A stretch of DNA of 41,426 nucleotides from Halonatronomonas sp051745085 (GTDB lineage: Bacteria > Bacillota > Halanaerobiia > Halanaerobiales > Halarsenatibacteraceae), in contig JBNJDR010000016.1 in NCBI GenBank assembly GCA_051745085.1, positions 1 to 41,426 of the forward strand. The letters run 5' to 3'. This document shows, piece by piece, positions 7,812 to 16,339 of the stretch. The position numbers and the translations under genes are program-made. Numbering within the stretch: position 1 is the stretch's first letter; each line of letters begins with the position of its first letter. The notes under the pieces were generated by a model. It was not told the origin of the DNA, did not search any database, and saw only the letters and a program-made list of their open reading frames with translations.

Positions 7812-9329
7812 ATGGAAGAAATTAATTTATCCAGGCTGGAAAGCGGCACTGATATCCGTGGGACAGCGATAGGAGACAAAGATGAAGTAGATCTTACGGA
7901 AGAAGCAGTGATTAGAATTGGTAAAGGGTTCGCCCGGTGGCTGGCTGAGCATAAAAAGAAAGACATGGCGAAATTGCGGATATCGATCGGGGTAGACTCT
8001 CGCTTGAGCGCGGAGAGACTTAAAAATAATTTGATAACCGGGCTAAACAGTCAGGGAGTTTCGGTTTTTGATGCTGGCTTAGCTTCGACACCAGCCATGT
8101 TCATGTCTACTGTTTTAGCTGAGCATGGTTATGACGGGGCTATTATGATTACCGCCAGCCATCTGCCCTTTGATAGAAACGGATTTAAGTTTTTTACCGA
8201 TCAGGGCGGGATGGAAAAAGAAAACGTGCATGAAATCCTGCGCCTGGCCGAAAAAGCGGCAAAGGGAGGGGAAGTTGATGAGTTATCAGGTAAGGTTGAG
8301 CAGATTAACCTGCTCGATGACTACGCTGATCACATTAAGAACGTCATCAGAGATGGCGTATACCCTGAAGTCGATAATGATCAGCCTCTGGCTGGTTTTC
8401 ATATAGTTCTCGATGCCGGTAACGGGGCCGGGGGCTTTTTTGCAGACAAAATTTTAGAACCATTAGGCTGCGATACCAGGGGCAGTCAGTTCCTGGAACC
8501 TGATGGCCATTTCCCCAATCACCCCCCCAACCCAGAGAATAAAGAAGCTATGGCATCTATTAAGGAGGCTGCTGTCAAAAATGAGGCTGATCTGGGCATT
8601 ATTTTTGATACAGATGTAGATAGAGCAGCAGTAGTTGACGCAAGCGGGCGGGCCATTAACCGTAATCGACTGATAGCTTTAGCGGCAGTGGTCGTTCTGG
8701 AAGAGGAACCCGGCGCCACTATCGTAACCGATTCGGTGACTTCGGTCGGGCTTTCCCGTTTTATTGAAGAAAAACTGGGAGGCAGCCACCATAGGTTCAA
8801 GCGAGGTTATAAAAATGTGATCAACGAAGCCAGGCGGCTGGTCGATGCTGGAATCAATGCTCCTCTGGCCATAGAAACCTCGGGACATGCGGCCTTTCGC
8901 GAAAACTATTTTTTAGATGATGGCGCCTATCTTATTGCTAAGATCTTAATCAAAATGGCTAACATGGCAGTTACAGATCAGGGCGGTATCGGGGATTTGA
9001 TAGCTGATCTGCAGGAAGTAGAAATAAAGAGAGAATATAGGATGAAAATCGAGCTGGATGAGTATAAAGAATACGGTGACAGGGTGATAACAGAACTAAA
9101 AAAACAAGTAGAAGCCTGGCCGGGCTGGGAGATCGCTCCCAATAATTATCAGGGCGTAAGGGTTAATTGTGGAGGAGTAGATTGGTTTCTCTTGCGGATG
9201 TCATTGCATGATCCGGTACTGGTCTTGAATATCGAATGCAACACAGAAGAAGTTTTACAAGAGATTATAGCTAAGTTAACAGGGTTCCTGGAGCAATTTG
9301 ACCATGTTCAAACAGAACCTTTACCTTAA
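7812..9329 (+). CDS. Phosphohexomutase (phosphomannomutase/phosphoglucomutase family)
   Basis: Interconverts hexose 1- and 6-phosphates by a phosphoserine mechanism. The catalytic serine is S116 in TASHLP; the usual bacterial form is TASHNP, while TASHLP is known from a plant-like branch. The metal loop DTDVDRA lies near residue 262 and the sugar-binding loop ETSGHAAF near 355. Length is 505 residues. ATG 7812 is chosen because AAGGAGG lies just before it; an upstream in-frame ATG at 7794 precedes that site. It could supply glucose 1-phosphate to the glycogen genes at 27-36 kb, but that link is inference. Confidence 0.88.
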   Translation: MEEINLSRLESGTDIRGTAIGDKDEVDLTEEAVIRIGKGFARWLAEHKKKDMAKLRISIGVDSRLSAERLKNNLITGLNSQGVSVFDAGLASTPAMFMSTVLAEHGYDGAIMITASHLPFDRNGFKFFTDQGGMEKENVHEILRLAEKAAKGGEVDELSGKVEQINLLDDYADHIKNVIRDGVYPEVDNDQPLAGFHIVLDAGNGAGGFFADKILEPLGCDTRGSQFLEPDGHFPNHPPNPENKEAMASIKEAAVKNEADLGIIFDTDVDRAAVVDASGRAINRNRLIALAAVVVLEEEPGATIVTDSVTSVGLSRFIEEKLGGSHHRFKRGYKNVINEARRLVDAGINAPLAIETSGHAAFRENYFLDDGAYLIAKILIKMANMAVTDQGGIGDLIADLQEVEIKREYRMKIELDEYKEYGDRVITELKKQVEAWPGWEIAPNNYQGVRVNCGGVDWFLLRMSLHDPVLVLNIECNTEEVLQEIIAKLTGFLEQFDHVQTEPLP

Positions 9330-9362
9330 TATATTTTGCAATATATACTCAGGAGTGATTTA

Positions 9363-10169
9363 ATGAATGCAGAGAAAAAATATCAAAAATTACAAAGAAT
9401 ACTAGGCGAGTATGAAGATCCGGTTATCGCCTTTTCCGGGGGGGTAGACAGCACTTTTTTAACGGCAGCTGCCCGGGATGCTGGTCTGAACTTTACTGCA
9501 GTTACAGTTAAGACACCTTTTGTACCGAATCAGGAGCTCATACAGACTCAGGAGTTGGCCCAGAAGTTAGAAATTGTTCATCATATAATTACCATGGATT
9601 TATCTGCATTGGGTGAAGCTCTGGCCAACACTCCAGAGCGCTGTTATTACTGTAAAAATAAAATTTTTGCTAAAATCAAAGAATATGCAGGTAATAGAGT
9701 GGTTATTGAGGGATCCAATCAGGATGATACCAGAGACTACCGACCCGGCCGGAAAGCGCTAGCTGAACTGGGGGTTAAAAGCCCTCTCCTGGAAGCAGGC
9801 TTGACCAAAGAAGAAATCAGGCAGTTATCCCGGGAAATGGAGCTTTCCACCTGGGATAAGCCGTCTTTATCCTGCCTGGCGACCAGAGTATCCTATAATA
9901 GTGAAATTACTCTAGAGAAGTTAAGTAAAATCGAGAAAGCCGAAAACATTCTGGCGGGACTTGGTTTAAAGCAGTATCGGGTGCGAGATCACAATAACCT
10001 TGCCCGGATAGAGGTTCTGCCCGAACAAAGGGAAAAACTATTTACGCCTGAGCTTTTGGACCAATTAGATAATAAGTTCAAGCAGATTGGCTTCGATTTT
10101 GTTACCCTGGATCTGGCTGGATATAAATCAGGCAGCATGAATAATATGTTAGAGGAGGATACAGAGTGA
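9363..10169 (+). CDS. larE: LarE, ATP-dependent sulfur transferase for nickel-pincer cofactor
   Basis: AMP-activates the carboxylate of pyridinium-3,5-dicarboxylate mononucleotide and installs sulfur, the second step of NPN cofactor synthesis. The PP-loop SGGVDST is at residues 25-31. Three cysteines are visible: C94 and C97 (ERCYYCK) and C171 (SLSCLATR). That trio is the set seen in LarE enzymes that use a [4Fe-4S] cluster, rather than the single sacrificial cysteine of Lactobacillus LarE. It has 268 residues. ATG 9363 follows AGGAGTG. larB overlaps its stop by 4 bases (GTGA). Confidence 0.93.
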   Translation: MNAEKKYQKLQRILGEYEDPVIAFSGGVDSTFLTAAARDAGLNFTAVTVKTPFVPNQELIQTQELAQKLEIVHHIITMDLSALGEALANTPERCYYCKNKIFAKIKEYAGNRVVIEGSNQDDTRDYRPGRKALAELGVKSPLLEAGLTKEEIRQLSREMELSTWDKPSLSCLATRVSYNSEITLEKLSKIEKAENILAGLGLKQYRVRDHNNLARIEVLPEQREKLFTPELLDQLDNKFKQIGFDFVTLDLAGYKSGSMNNMLEEDTE

Positions 10170-10948
10170 ATAAAAAAGATCTCAGAATCCTTCTGGAAAA
10201 TCTTAAGAACGATGAAATAGAAGTGGATGAGGCCCTGCAGCAGCTCAAAGACCTACCCTTTAAGGATCTGGGGTATGCTCGAGTCGATAATCATCGCAGT
10301 TTAAGGAACGGATTTCCAGAAGTCATATATTGTGAAGGTAAATCTTTAGGAGAAATCAAAGGAATCGTCGGGGCCATGCTGGAGAAAAACCAGAATATCC
10401 TGGCTACCCGGGCGAGCAAAGAGGTATATCAAGCCATTAAAGAGATCGCCCCGACGGCTGAGTATCATGAAAGGCCGAGGATAGTTTTCATTAAGCGGCA
10501 GGAGGTAAGCAAAACCAGGAGCAAGATACTGGTTGTAAGTGGGGGTACCTCGGACATGCCCGTGGCAGAAGAAGCTGCGATCACAGCAGAAGTTTTAGGT
10601 AATACCGTAGAAAGATTGTACGATGTAGGGGTAGCCGGCATCCACCGCTTACTCTTGAACATGGATAAATTTGCTGGAGCTAACGTTATTATTACCGTGG
10701 CGGGAATGGAGGGCGCTCTGGCCAGTGTTGTGGGCGGCTTAGTGGATAAGCCAGTCATAGCTGTGCCAACCAGCGTAGGGTACGGAGCCAATTTTGCTGG
10801 TGTTTCTGCTCTTTTAACTATGCTTAACAGCTGTGCCAGTGGTATCGGGGTAGTTAATATCGATAATGGCTTTGGAGCTGCCTACCTGGCCAGCACGATA
10901 AACTTACAGATTGAAGCGGCTTATGAAGGGAGCAGGGTAGATGAATAA
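10166..10948 (+). CDS. larB: LarB, nicotinate adenine dinucleotide carboxylase/hydrolase
   Basis: Catalyses the first NPN step: carboxylation of the pyridinium ring of nicotinic acid adenine dinucleotide and release of AMP. It has 260 residues. The C-terminal half is PurE-like, with VVSGGTSDMPVAEEA near residue 122 and a Gly-rich TSVGYGANF segment near 200. GTG start, preceded by GAGGAGG at a normal distance. It is translationally coupled to larE upstream (4-base overlap) and larC downstream (8-base overlap), so the three form one operon. Confidence 0.94.
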   Translation: MNKKDLRILLENLKNDEIEVDEALQQLKDLPFKDLGYARVDNHRSLRNGFPEVIYCEGKSLGEIKGIVGAMLEKNQNILATRASKEVYQAIKEIAPTAEYHERPRIVFIKRQEVSKTRSKILVVSGGTSDMPVAEEAAITAEVLGNTVERLYDVGVAGIHRLLLNMDKFAGANVIITVAGMEGALASVVGGLVDKPVIAVPTSVGYGANFAGVSALLTMLNSCASGIGVVNIDNGFGAAYLASTINLQIEAAYEGSRVDE

Positions 10949-12148
10949 TATTCTATATTTCGATATCAATTCAGGTATTAGCGGAGATATGACCATTGCA
11001 GCTCTTTTAGATTTAGGCCTGGATCAGGATAGATTTAGGGCTGAACTAGCTAAGTTGGATCTTGGGGGATATGATTTAGAGGTAAAGAAGCTGCAGAAAA
11101 ACGGGATCACCGGGACTGATTTTAAAGTTATTCTTGCTCACGAGCATGAGCACCATCATGGAGGTAAGAAGCATACTCATTCCGGGTCTAAAAGCCGCAA
11201 TTTCCGGGATATAAAAGACCTAATCGAGGCCAGTTCGCTGTCGGAAGAAGTTAAAAGTTTAAGCGAAGCCATTTTTCAAAAGGTGGCTGAGGCAGAAGCC
11301 AAAGTACATGCTAAAGAAGTAGAGGAAGTCCACTTTCACGAAGTAGGAGCGGTAGATTCTATCGTGGATATAGTAGGAACTGCTATTTTGATAAATATGC
11401 TGGAGGTGGACCACATTTACGCATCTCCGGTGCCGCTGGGGACGGGGTTCGTTGATTCTCAGCATGGTCAGATTCCTGTGCCCGCTCCAGCTACTATAGA
11501 AATATTAAAGGATACTCCGATTTACTCCACCGGGATACGGAGTGAATTGGTTACCCCGACGGGTGCAGCTATCATTACAACTCTGGCCGAAGATTTTATC
11601 GATCTACCTGAAGTTAAAATTGAAAAAATAGGCTACGGGGCTGGCAAGAAAGACCTGGAGGTCACCAATATGCTCCGGGTATATCAGGCTAAAAAAAAAG
11701 TGAAGAGAAGCTATTAATTTTAGCGACTAACATCGATGACATGAATCCAGAAATATACTCCTATCTCATCGACAAGTTACTTGATACTGGAGCTCTGGAC
11801 GTTTATTTAACTAATATTATGATGAAAAAGAATAGACCAGCTGTGAAGCTGAGTGTGCTCTGTAGTGAGAAAAAACAAAGGAAACTAAGCGAAATAATTT
11901 TTCGAGAAACGACCACTTTAGGGATCCGCAGAAGATACGTTGAACGGCACGTTCTGGAAAGAAAGCATCTTGATTTTACCAGTAGTTTGGGTCAGGTTAC
12001 TCTTAAAGCCGGTATCTTTGCCGGGGAAATAATCAAGCTGGCGCCTGAGTACGAAGAGTGCAGAGAGATTGCTTCGAGAGAAGGTTTACCTCTGCAGGAA
12101 GTTTATAGGCGAATTATGCAGGAAGCTGAAGAATTAAAAATGATTTAA
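10941..12148 (+). CDS. larC: LarC, nickel insertion enzyme of the NPN cofactor, encoded in two frames
   Basis: CTP-dependent nickel insertase, the last NPN step. Frame one runs 10941-11717 and carries the N-terminal domain, including a His-rich nickel-binding stretch near residue 70 (HEHEHHH). The C-terminal domain is in the -1 frame, open from 11693 to 12148, and starts with the family segment LATNIDDMNPEIY. A -1 slip at the A9 run 11691-11699 would give one protein of about 402 residues, the usual LarC length. The Lactobacillus plantarum gene is also read as larC1/larC2 through a frameshift. Without the slip a 258-residue LarC1 would result. Confidence 0.9.
11691..11700 (+). promoter_or_regulatory. 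Probable programmed -1 ribosomal frameshift site in larC
   Basis: Nine A followed by G, containing the classical slippery heptamer A-AAA-AAG. Zero-frame codons are AAA AAA AAA GTG and end at TAA 11718-11720 region; the -1 frame continues AGT GAA GAG and stays open to 12148. A GGAGG lies about 30 bases upstream, too far to be a standard stimulator. No strong downstream stem is obvious. Confidence 0.65.
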
Positions 12149-12185
12149 CATTTTAAATTGGACGGATATACAAGCAGGTGAAATT

Positions 12186-12767
12186 ATGTTAGAGCAGAAA
12201 GAATCTTATGAATTACGCTACACTTACGAAAAAGATAGAAAAAAAGATGCTTACGTTATTGAGATCGATTTGGATGATTATTCTCAGCTCTTTAATGGTT
12301 GGGATGCTTCTCCTTTAGAAAAAAAAGAACTTAACCCTGATCTTCTTGACTATCTGGAAGGAGCGGCTTATGAAATTCCTTTAAAAGAAGATGTAGAGCT
12401 CTGGTTTTATTTACCTGAAGAAATAAAAAACGAACAAAAGGAAGCTAAAAGTAAAGCTGGAGTTAAAAACAATTTCCGCACTCTACTCCACTTTATCAAT
12501 AAAACTCTGAACAAGACTTATCGGAAGATATTTACCTATATCGTTATGGGCTTACTCTTTATGGTTTCAGCGTATATAGTTCCGGAATTTACTGACTTAG
12601 GTCTGGTTTTTTCCTTGCTGATTGAAGGCTTATTTATTGGCGGCTGGGTATTTCTTTGGGAGGCCTTTTCCCTCTTTTTCTTCTCCGGCCATGAAATCAG
12701 ACAGCGGAGGAAAGGTATACTCAGGTTTTTAAAGACTGAGATCGAAATTAAATACTACGAAGCGTAA
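12186..12767 (+). CDS. Uncharacterised two-helix membrane protein
   Basis: I do not recognise this 193-residue protein. The first 110 residues are soluble and highly charged, with alternating acidic and hydrophobic stretches (AYVIEIDLDD near residue 22). Two membrane helices follow at about 118-134 and 141-164, then a short basic tail. Start ATG follows a modest CAGGTG site. It lies 37 bases after larC and 29 bases before the P1 peptidase gene, so it is probably co-transcribed with one or both. Nothing in it points to nickel transport: no His-rich loop and too few helices. Confidence 0.75.
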   Translation: MLEQKESYELRYTYEKDRKKDAYVIEIDLDDYSQLFNGWDASPLEKKELNPDLLDYLEGAAYEIPLKEDVELWFYLPEEIKNEQKEAKSKAGVKNNFRTLLHFINKTLNKTYRKIFTYIVMGLLFMVSAYIVPEFTDLGLVFSLLIEGLFIGGWVFLWEAFSLFFFSGHEIRQRRKGILRFLKTEIEIKYYEA

Positions 12768-12796
12768 AAAGAGGCGTAAATTTACGGAGGTGACCA

Positions 12797-13759
12797 ATGG
12801 ATACCATTACAGCTGTACCCGGTATAAAGGTTGGGCATGCTCAAGACGAGAGAGATTTAACCGGATGTACGGTGATTCTCACCGGTCCAGAGGGGGCCAC
12901 TGCTGGAGTCGACGTTCGCGGTGGTGCTCCAGGAAGCAGAGAGATAGCTCTGCTCTCTCCCGAAAAGCAGGTAGAAAAGGTACATGGGATTTTACTTGCC
13001 GGAGGCAGCGCTTATGGTCTGGCGGCGGCAGATGGGGTGATGCAGTATTTGCGAGAACGGGAGATAGGTTTTGTGACCGGAGTGATACCGGTCCCGATAG
13101 TTCCTGCTGCAGTTTTATTTGATCTGGCTCTGGGTAAGCCTGGTTGGCCTGACGCTGCTATGGGATATGAAGCCTGTGCAGATGCAAACTCGGGTAAAAC
13201 AAAACAGGGTAACGTCGGTGCCGGTTTTGGGGCAAGTGTTGGCAAGGTCATGGGCATGCAGTACGCTATGAAAGGTGGTTTAGGTAGTTCCGCCGTTGAG
13301 TTAAGTAATGGTGTAACGATTGGAGCAATTGCCGTCGTTAACTGTGGGGGAGATGTTAAAGATCCGGGAACAAACCAGCTGATTGCTGGTGCTTATAACC
13401 AGAAGAAATCTAGATTTTTTGATACGATGCAGGTTATGCAAAATCGTTTAGTCAAACAGGATTTCAGCGGACAAAATACCACTTTAGCGGTGGTGGCGAC
13501 TAACGCTGCCCTCAGTAAAAGTGAAGCGAAAAAAGTGGCTGAGATGGCTCAGAATGGCCTGGCCAAGACGCTCTGGCCGGCCCATACCATGTTCGACGGT
13601 GATACAGTTTTTGCTTTATCTACGGGAACAATCGAGACTGACATATCTCTAGTCGGAGCCCAGGCTGCCGAAATGGTAGCTCAGGCAATTCTACAGGGCG
13701 TTAAGACGGCTGATTCTGTTGAAGATCTACTATCTTATAATGATTTAGATAAATCTTAA
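12797..13759 (+). CDS. P1-family peptidase (DmpA/BapA-like aminopeptidase)
   Basis: N-terminal-nucleophile hydrolase family, 320 residues. Known members are autoprocessed aminopeptidases or D-esterases. Family landmarks are the VGHAQD start region, VDVRGGAPGSRE near residue 38, GGSAYGLAAADGV near residue 69 and GNVGAGFGAS near 139. The region just before the usual self-cleavage site reads GGLGSSAVELSNGVTIGA. I could not align a Gly-Ser cleavage pair with certainty, so catalytic competence is open. Start ATG follows GGAGG. The beta-propeller gene comes 15 bases later. Confidence 0.88.
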   Translation: MDTITAVPGIKVGHAQDERDLTGCTVILTGPEGATAGVDVRGGAPGSREIALLSPEKQVEKVHGILLAGGSAYGLAAADGVMQYLREREIGFVTGVIPVPIVPAAVLFDLALGKPGWPDAAMGYEACADANSGKTKQGNVGAGFGASVGKVMGMQYAMKGGLGSSAVELSNGVTIGAIAVVNCGGDVKDPGTNQLIAGAYNQKKSRFFDTMQVMQNRLVKQDFSGQNTTLAVVATNAALSKSEAKKVAEMAQNGLAKTLWPAHTMFDGDTVFALSTGTIETDISLVGAQAAEMVAQAILQGVKTADSVEDLLSYNDLDKS

Positions 13760-13774
13760 AAGGGGTTGAAAATA

Positions 13775-14695
13775 ATGCCGGAATATTTGATGGTGTTGAA
13801 TAAAGATGAAGATACGGTTCAAGTGGTCGATGTGGCAAAAAGAGAAACGAAAAAAGTTATTGCAGTAGATAGGAATCCCCACGAAGTTGTGGTAACTCCC
13901 GACGGAAAAAAAACCTATGTGACCTGTTCATTAGGTAATAAATTGAATATAATTGATAATGAAACTTTATCTGTCAGTAAGAGTATCGAACACAAAGATT
14001 TTAATTTCCCCCATGGACTGGCCTTGACTCCAGATGGAGGAAAATTGTATCTTGCTTCGACCTACAGTGAGAAGCTTTATATCATCGATACTACTGAAGA
14101 TAAGATCGAAAAAGTTATTTCTACCTATCAGGATAAATCACATATGGTTACGATTGCTCCCGATGGAGGGAGAGCTTTTATTGCCAATATAGGCAGCGAT
14201 AACGTTACCGTAGTTGACGTAGAAAATGAGAGGATTATCAATCACATTCCGGTTGGAGGTGGTCCCGAAGGATTAGCCGTTAACCCCGATGGGAGCCAAC
14301 TTTATATCGCAAATCAGGAGGATAACACGCTCTACGTCATGGCTTTAGAAAATTATGAAATAGTGGAAAAAAGAAGATTAGGAAACACACCGATTAGGAT
14401 AGTCTTCTCTCCCTCCGGCCGTTACGCTCTTATTCCCAACAGAGAATCAAATGACCTTTCCATAATCGAAACTAAATATGATAAGCAAGGGGAGATAAAA
14501 CCCTGGGAAATCAAGAGAATACCGGTGGGGACCTGGCCAGGAGGTACTGTTTTTAATCAAGATGGCTCATTGGCCTTTGTAGCTAATAATAAAACTAACG
14601 ATATTTCAATCGTTGATATGGAGACCTTAACAGTCCAACCAATAAGGATAGCGGCAGGTATACATCCGGACGGTATAGCTTACTGGAAACAGTAA
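13775..14695 (+). CDS. YVTN-type beta-propeller protein
   Basis: Protein of 306 residues made almost entirely of about seven 40-residue propeller repeats. Each has a pattern like VVxTPDGxxxYVTxxxxNxLxIID (examples begin near residues 34, 77, 120, 160 and 250). There is no signal peptide, so it is probably cytoplasmic, unlike many surface YVTN proteins. ATG 13775 has AAAAGGGG at the right distance; a TTG nine bases earlier is less likely. It follows the peptidase closely and may be in the same transcript. Function unknown; such propellers bind ligands or proteins. Confidence 0.82.
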   Translation: MPEYLMVLNKDEDTVQVVDVAKRETKKVIAVDRNPHEVVVTPDGKKTYVTCSLGNKLNIIDNETLSVSKSIEHKDFNFPHGLALTPDGGKLYLASTYSEKLYIIDTTEDKIEKVISTYQDKSHMVTIAPDGGRAFIANIGSDNVTVVDVENERIINHIPVGGGPEGLAVNPDGSQLYIANQEDNTLYVMALENYEIVEKRRLGNTPIRIVFSPSGRYALIPNRESNDLSIIETKYDKQGEIKPWEIKRIPVGTWPGGTVFNQDGSLAFVANNKTNDISIVDMETLTVQPIRIAAGIHPDGIAYWKQ

Positions 14696-14831
14696 ATAAA
14701 TACTCCCAAAAATTTCAGGATTTTTTTGGATATTCGGCAGGGATTAAACCAAATAAATAGAATATATAATTATAGAGTTAGTCGTAATAACAGAGCATTT
14801 ATGTATAATCATTATAAACGGGGGTAATCTT

Positions 14832-15077
14832 ATGAACAGAAAATTGGAGATAACGAAGGAGGAGGCTTCTACACCTGGTCAGGTTATTTTAGAACTATTA
14901 GCGGAGAATAATATGACCCAGATGGAGTTGGCCCAAAGCCTGGATATTTCTGTAGAAGAAGTGATCGATTTACTAGCGGGGCGCAGAGCAATTGAAGAAG
15001 AAATAGCGTTGAAATTAGCCGATTTATTCGGCCAACCTGCTAATTACTGGTTGAAACTTGAGAAAGAACAAGACTAA
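14832..15077 (+). CDS. HigA-like XRE-family regulator without a HigB partner
   Basis: An 81-residue helix-turn-helix protein of the HigA antitoxin type. It has PGQVILELLAENNMTQMELA, the recognition region SVEEVIDLLAGRRAI and the ending ALKLADLFGQPANYWLKL that is characteristic of HigA. ATG follows CGGGGG. A TATAAT box lies at 14804-14809 with no good -35. HigB is normally directly upstream, but 14696-14831 holds no coding sequence and the next gene downstream is unrelated. The lone gene may be a plain regulator or the remnant of a toxin-antitoxin pair. Confidence 0.82.
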   Translation: MNRKLEITKEEASTPGQVILELLAENNMTQMELAQSLDISVEEVIDLLAGRRAIEEEIALKLADLFGQPANYWLKLEKEQD

Positions 15078-15100
15078 TTCTATTGAGATGCAAACTTTTA

Positions 15101-15134
15101 ACCCCGGTTTCTTTTATGGAAATCGGGTTTTTTT
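15101..15134 (+). terminator. Terminator after the HigA-like gene
   Basis: AACCCCGGTTTC pairs with GAAATCGGGTT (one bulged C, one G-U pair) around a short TTTTATG loop. A run of T follows immediately. The rest of the gap to 15256 shows no other structure I can name. Confidence 0.8.
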
Positions 15135-15256
15135 ATTATCAAAAATAACGATGAGGTAACGGGCTTAATTGAAAGCCACTTCTGTTAATCTCGTATTTCC
15201 CAGAGAAGGATTTTTTGTTTGCGTAGAGAAATAAGAGATAGTGAGGTGGAAAGAAA

Positions 15257-16315
15257 ATGTCAGATGGAGATTCAGCAGAGGAATATCTTATTGAAGATTT
15301 AAAACCAGGAATGAAATTAGGGGAGGATATTGAGAATAGCTACGGGGGAGTTTTAATTTTTGCCGGTACTATTTTAACTTTTAAGTTGATCGATAAATTA
15401 ACCGAACTTGCTTATGAAAAAGTTAAAGTTAAAATTGAGCCAGAAGGTAATTTAGACCAAAACATCAGCAGAATAACTCAGGCGGAAGTAGATTATCGCA
15501 AAAGTATAGAAGATAGTAAAAGTTTATTTGATAAGGTAAAACGCAATGATAAAATTGAATACCGGGAAATACGAAGTTTAACTGAAGATGCGCTGAATTT
15601 AGGAGAAAACTTAAATTTAGTTGATTTGTTAAATATGGTTAGAGATGCAGATGAATATACTTATTCTCACCTGATGAATCTAGCCATTCTCGGAAGCATG
15701 TTTGCTGATTGGCTTAAATTAAGTGGGGAAAGCAAATTGCATTTAAGTCAGGCCGGGCTACTTCACGATATTGGCAAGGCAAAGATACCTGATGATATTT
15801 TGAATAAGCCGGGTGAATTAACACCATCTGAATACGAGGTCATGCAGGACCATTCTGCCTTTGGTTATAAAATGATTGAAGATGCGGGTTTTGCGGCTGA
15901 AGAAACCGCTCTGGCTGTCCTCACTCATCACGAAAGGTGGGATGGAAGCGGATATCCCTTTGGTTTAAAAGGGGAGAAAATTCCGCTTTACGGCAGGATA
16001 TTAGCCATTATTGACACTTTTGATGCTATAACTGCCAATAGAATATATAAACCCGGGGAGTCCCCTTTTCATGCTATCAAGGTATTTACCCAGGAAGAAT
16101 CTCTTAGTTATGATTACGAATTAAAAAAAGTTTTTTTAGATAAAATCCCGGATTATTTCGTTAAAGAAAACGTATTATTAAATGACGGCAGAAGTGCTGA
16201 AATTATTTTCATTAATCCTCGCCATCCTGATAGACCTATTGTAGTGGCAGGAGGAGAATATTTAGATCTATATAATCGAGATGACCTTGATATAATTGAA
16301 TTGTTGAAGGAGTAA
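15257..16315 (+). CDS. HD-GYP domain protein, probable cyclic-di-GMP phosphodiesterase
   Basis: Soluble protein of 352 residues. The N-terminal 75 residues resemble the small domain often placed before HD-GYP. The HD-GYP domain spans about 125-300 with full metal and signature residues: H170-D171 (LLHDIGK), H199, H224-H225 and the GYP triplet at 232-234 within HHERWDGSGYP. It should hydrolyse cyclic-di-GMP. The C-terminal 50 residues form an extra small domain. Start ATG follows GAGGTGG. It leads a probable three-gene transcript with the LiaF-like and deformylase genes (24 and 33 bases apart). No cyclic-di-GMP riboswitch is visible upstream. Confidence 0.9.
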   Translation: MSDGDSAEEYLIEDLKPGMKLGEDIENSYGGVLIFAGTILTFKLIDKLTELAYEKVKVKIEPEGNLDQNISRITQAEVDYRKSIEDSKSLFDKVKRNDKIEYREIRSLTEDALNLGENLNLVDLLNMVRDADEYTYSHLMNLAILGSMFADWLKLSGESKLHLSQAGLLHDIGKAKIPDDILNKPGELTPSEYEVMQDHSAFGYKMIEDAGFAAEETALAVLTHHERWDGSGYPFGLKGEKIPLYGRILAIIDTFDAITANRIYKPGESPFHAIKVFTQEESLSYDYELKKVFLDKIPDYFVKENVLLNDGRSAEIIFINPRHPDRPIVVAGGEYLDLYNRDDLDIIELLKE

Positions 16316-16339
16316 ATTCTTACGTAAGGGGGAGTTGGG

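Noticed and set aside
12790..13122. Open frame of 110 codons overlapping the P1 peptidase gene on the same strand
   Set aside because: Arg/Ser/Cys-rich out-of-frame translation of a well-recognised gene with its own ribosome site.
14703..14760. A/T-rich hairpin and GGCAGGGATT stretch after the beta-propeller gene
   Set aside because: The stem is CCAAAAA/TTTTTGG only, too weak to call as a terminator, and I cannot tie the following stretch to a known element.
14832..15077. Complete HigBA toxin-antitoxin module
   Set aside because: No toxin-like coding sequence lies on either side of the HigA-like gene.
15135..15256. Cyclic-di-GMP riboswitch upstream of the HD-GYP gene
   Set aside because: The leader lacks the conserved GEMM core sequence; only weak unpaired A/T-rich stretches are seen.
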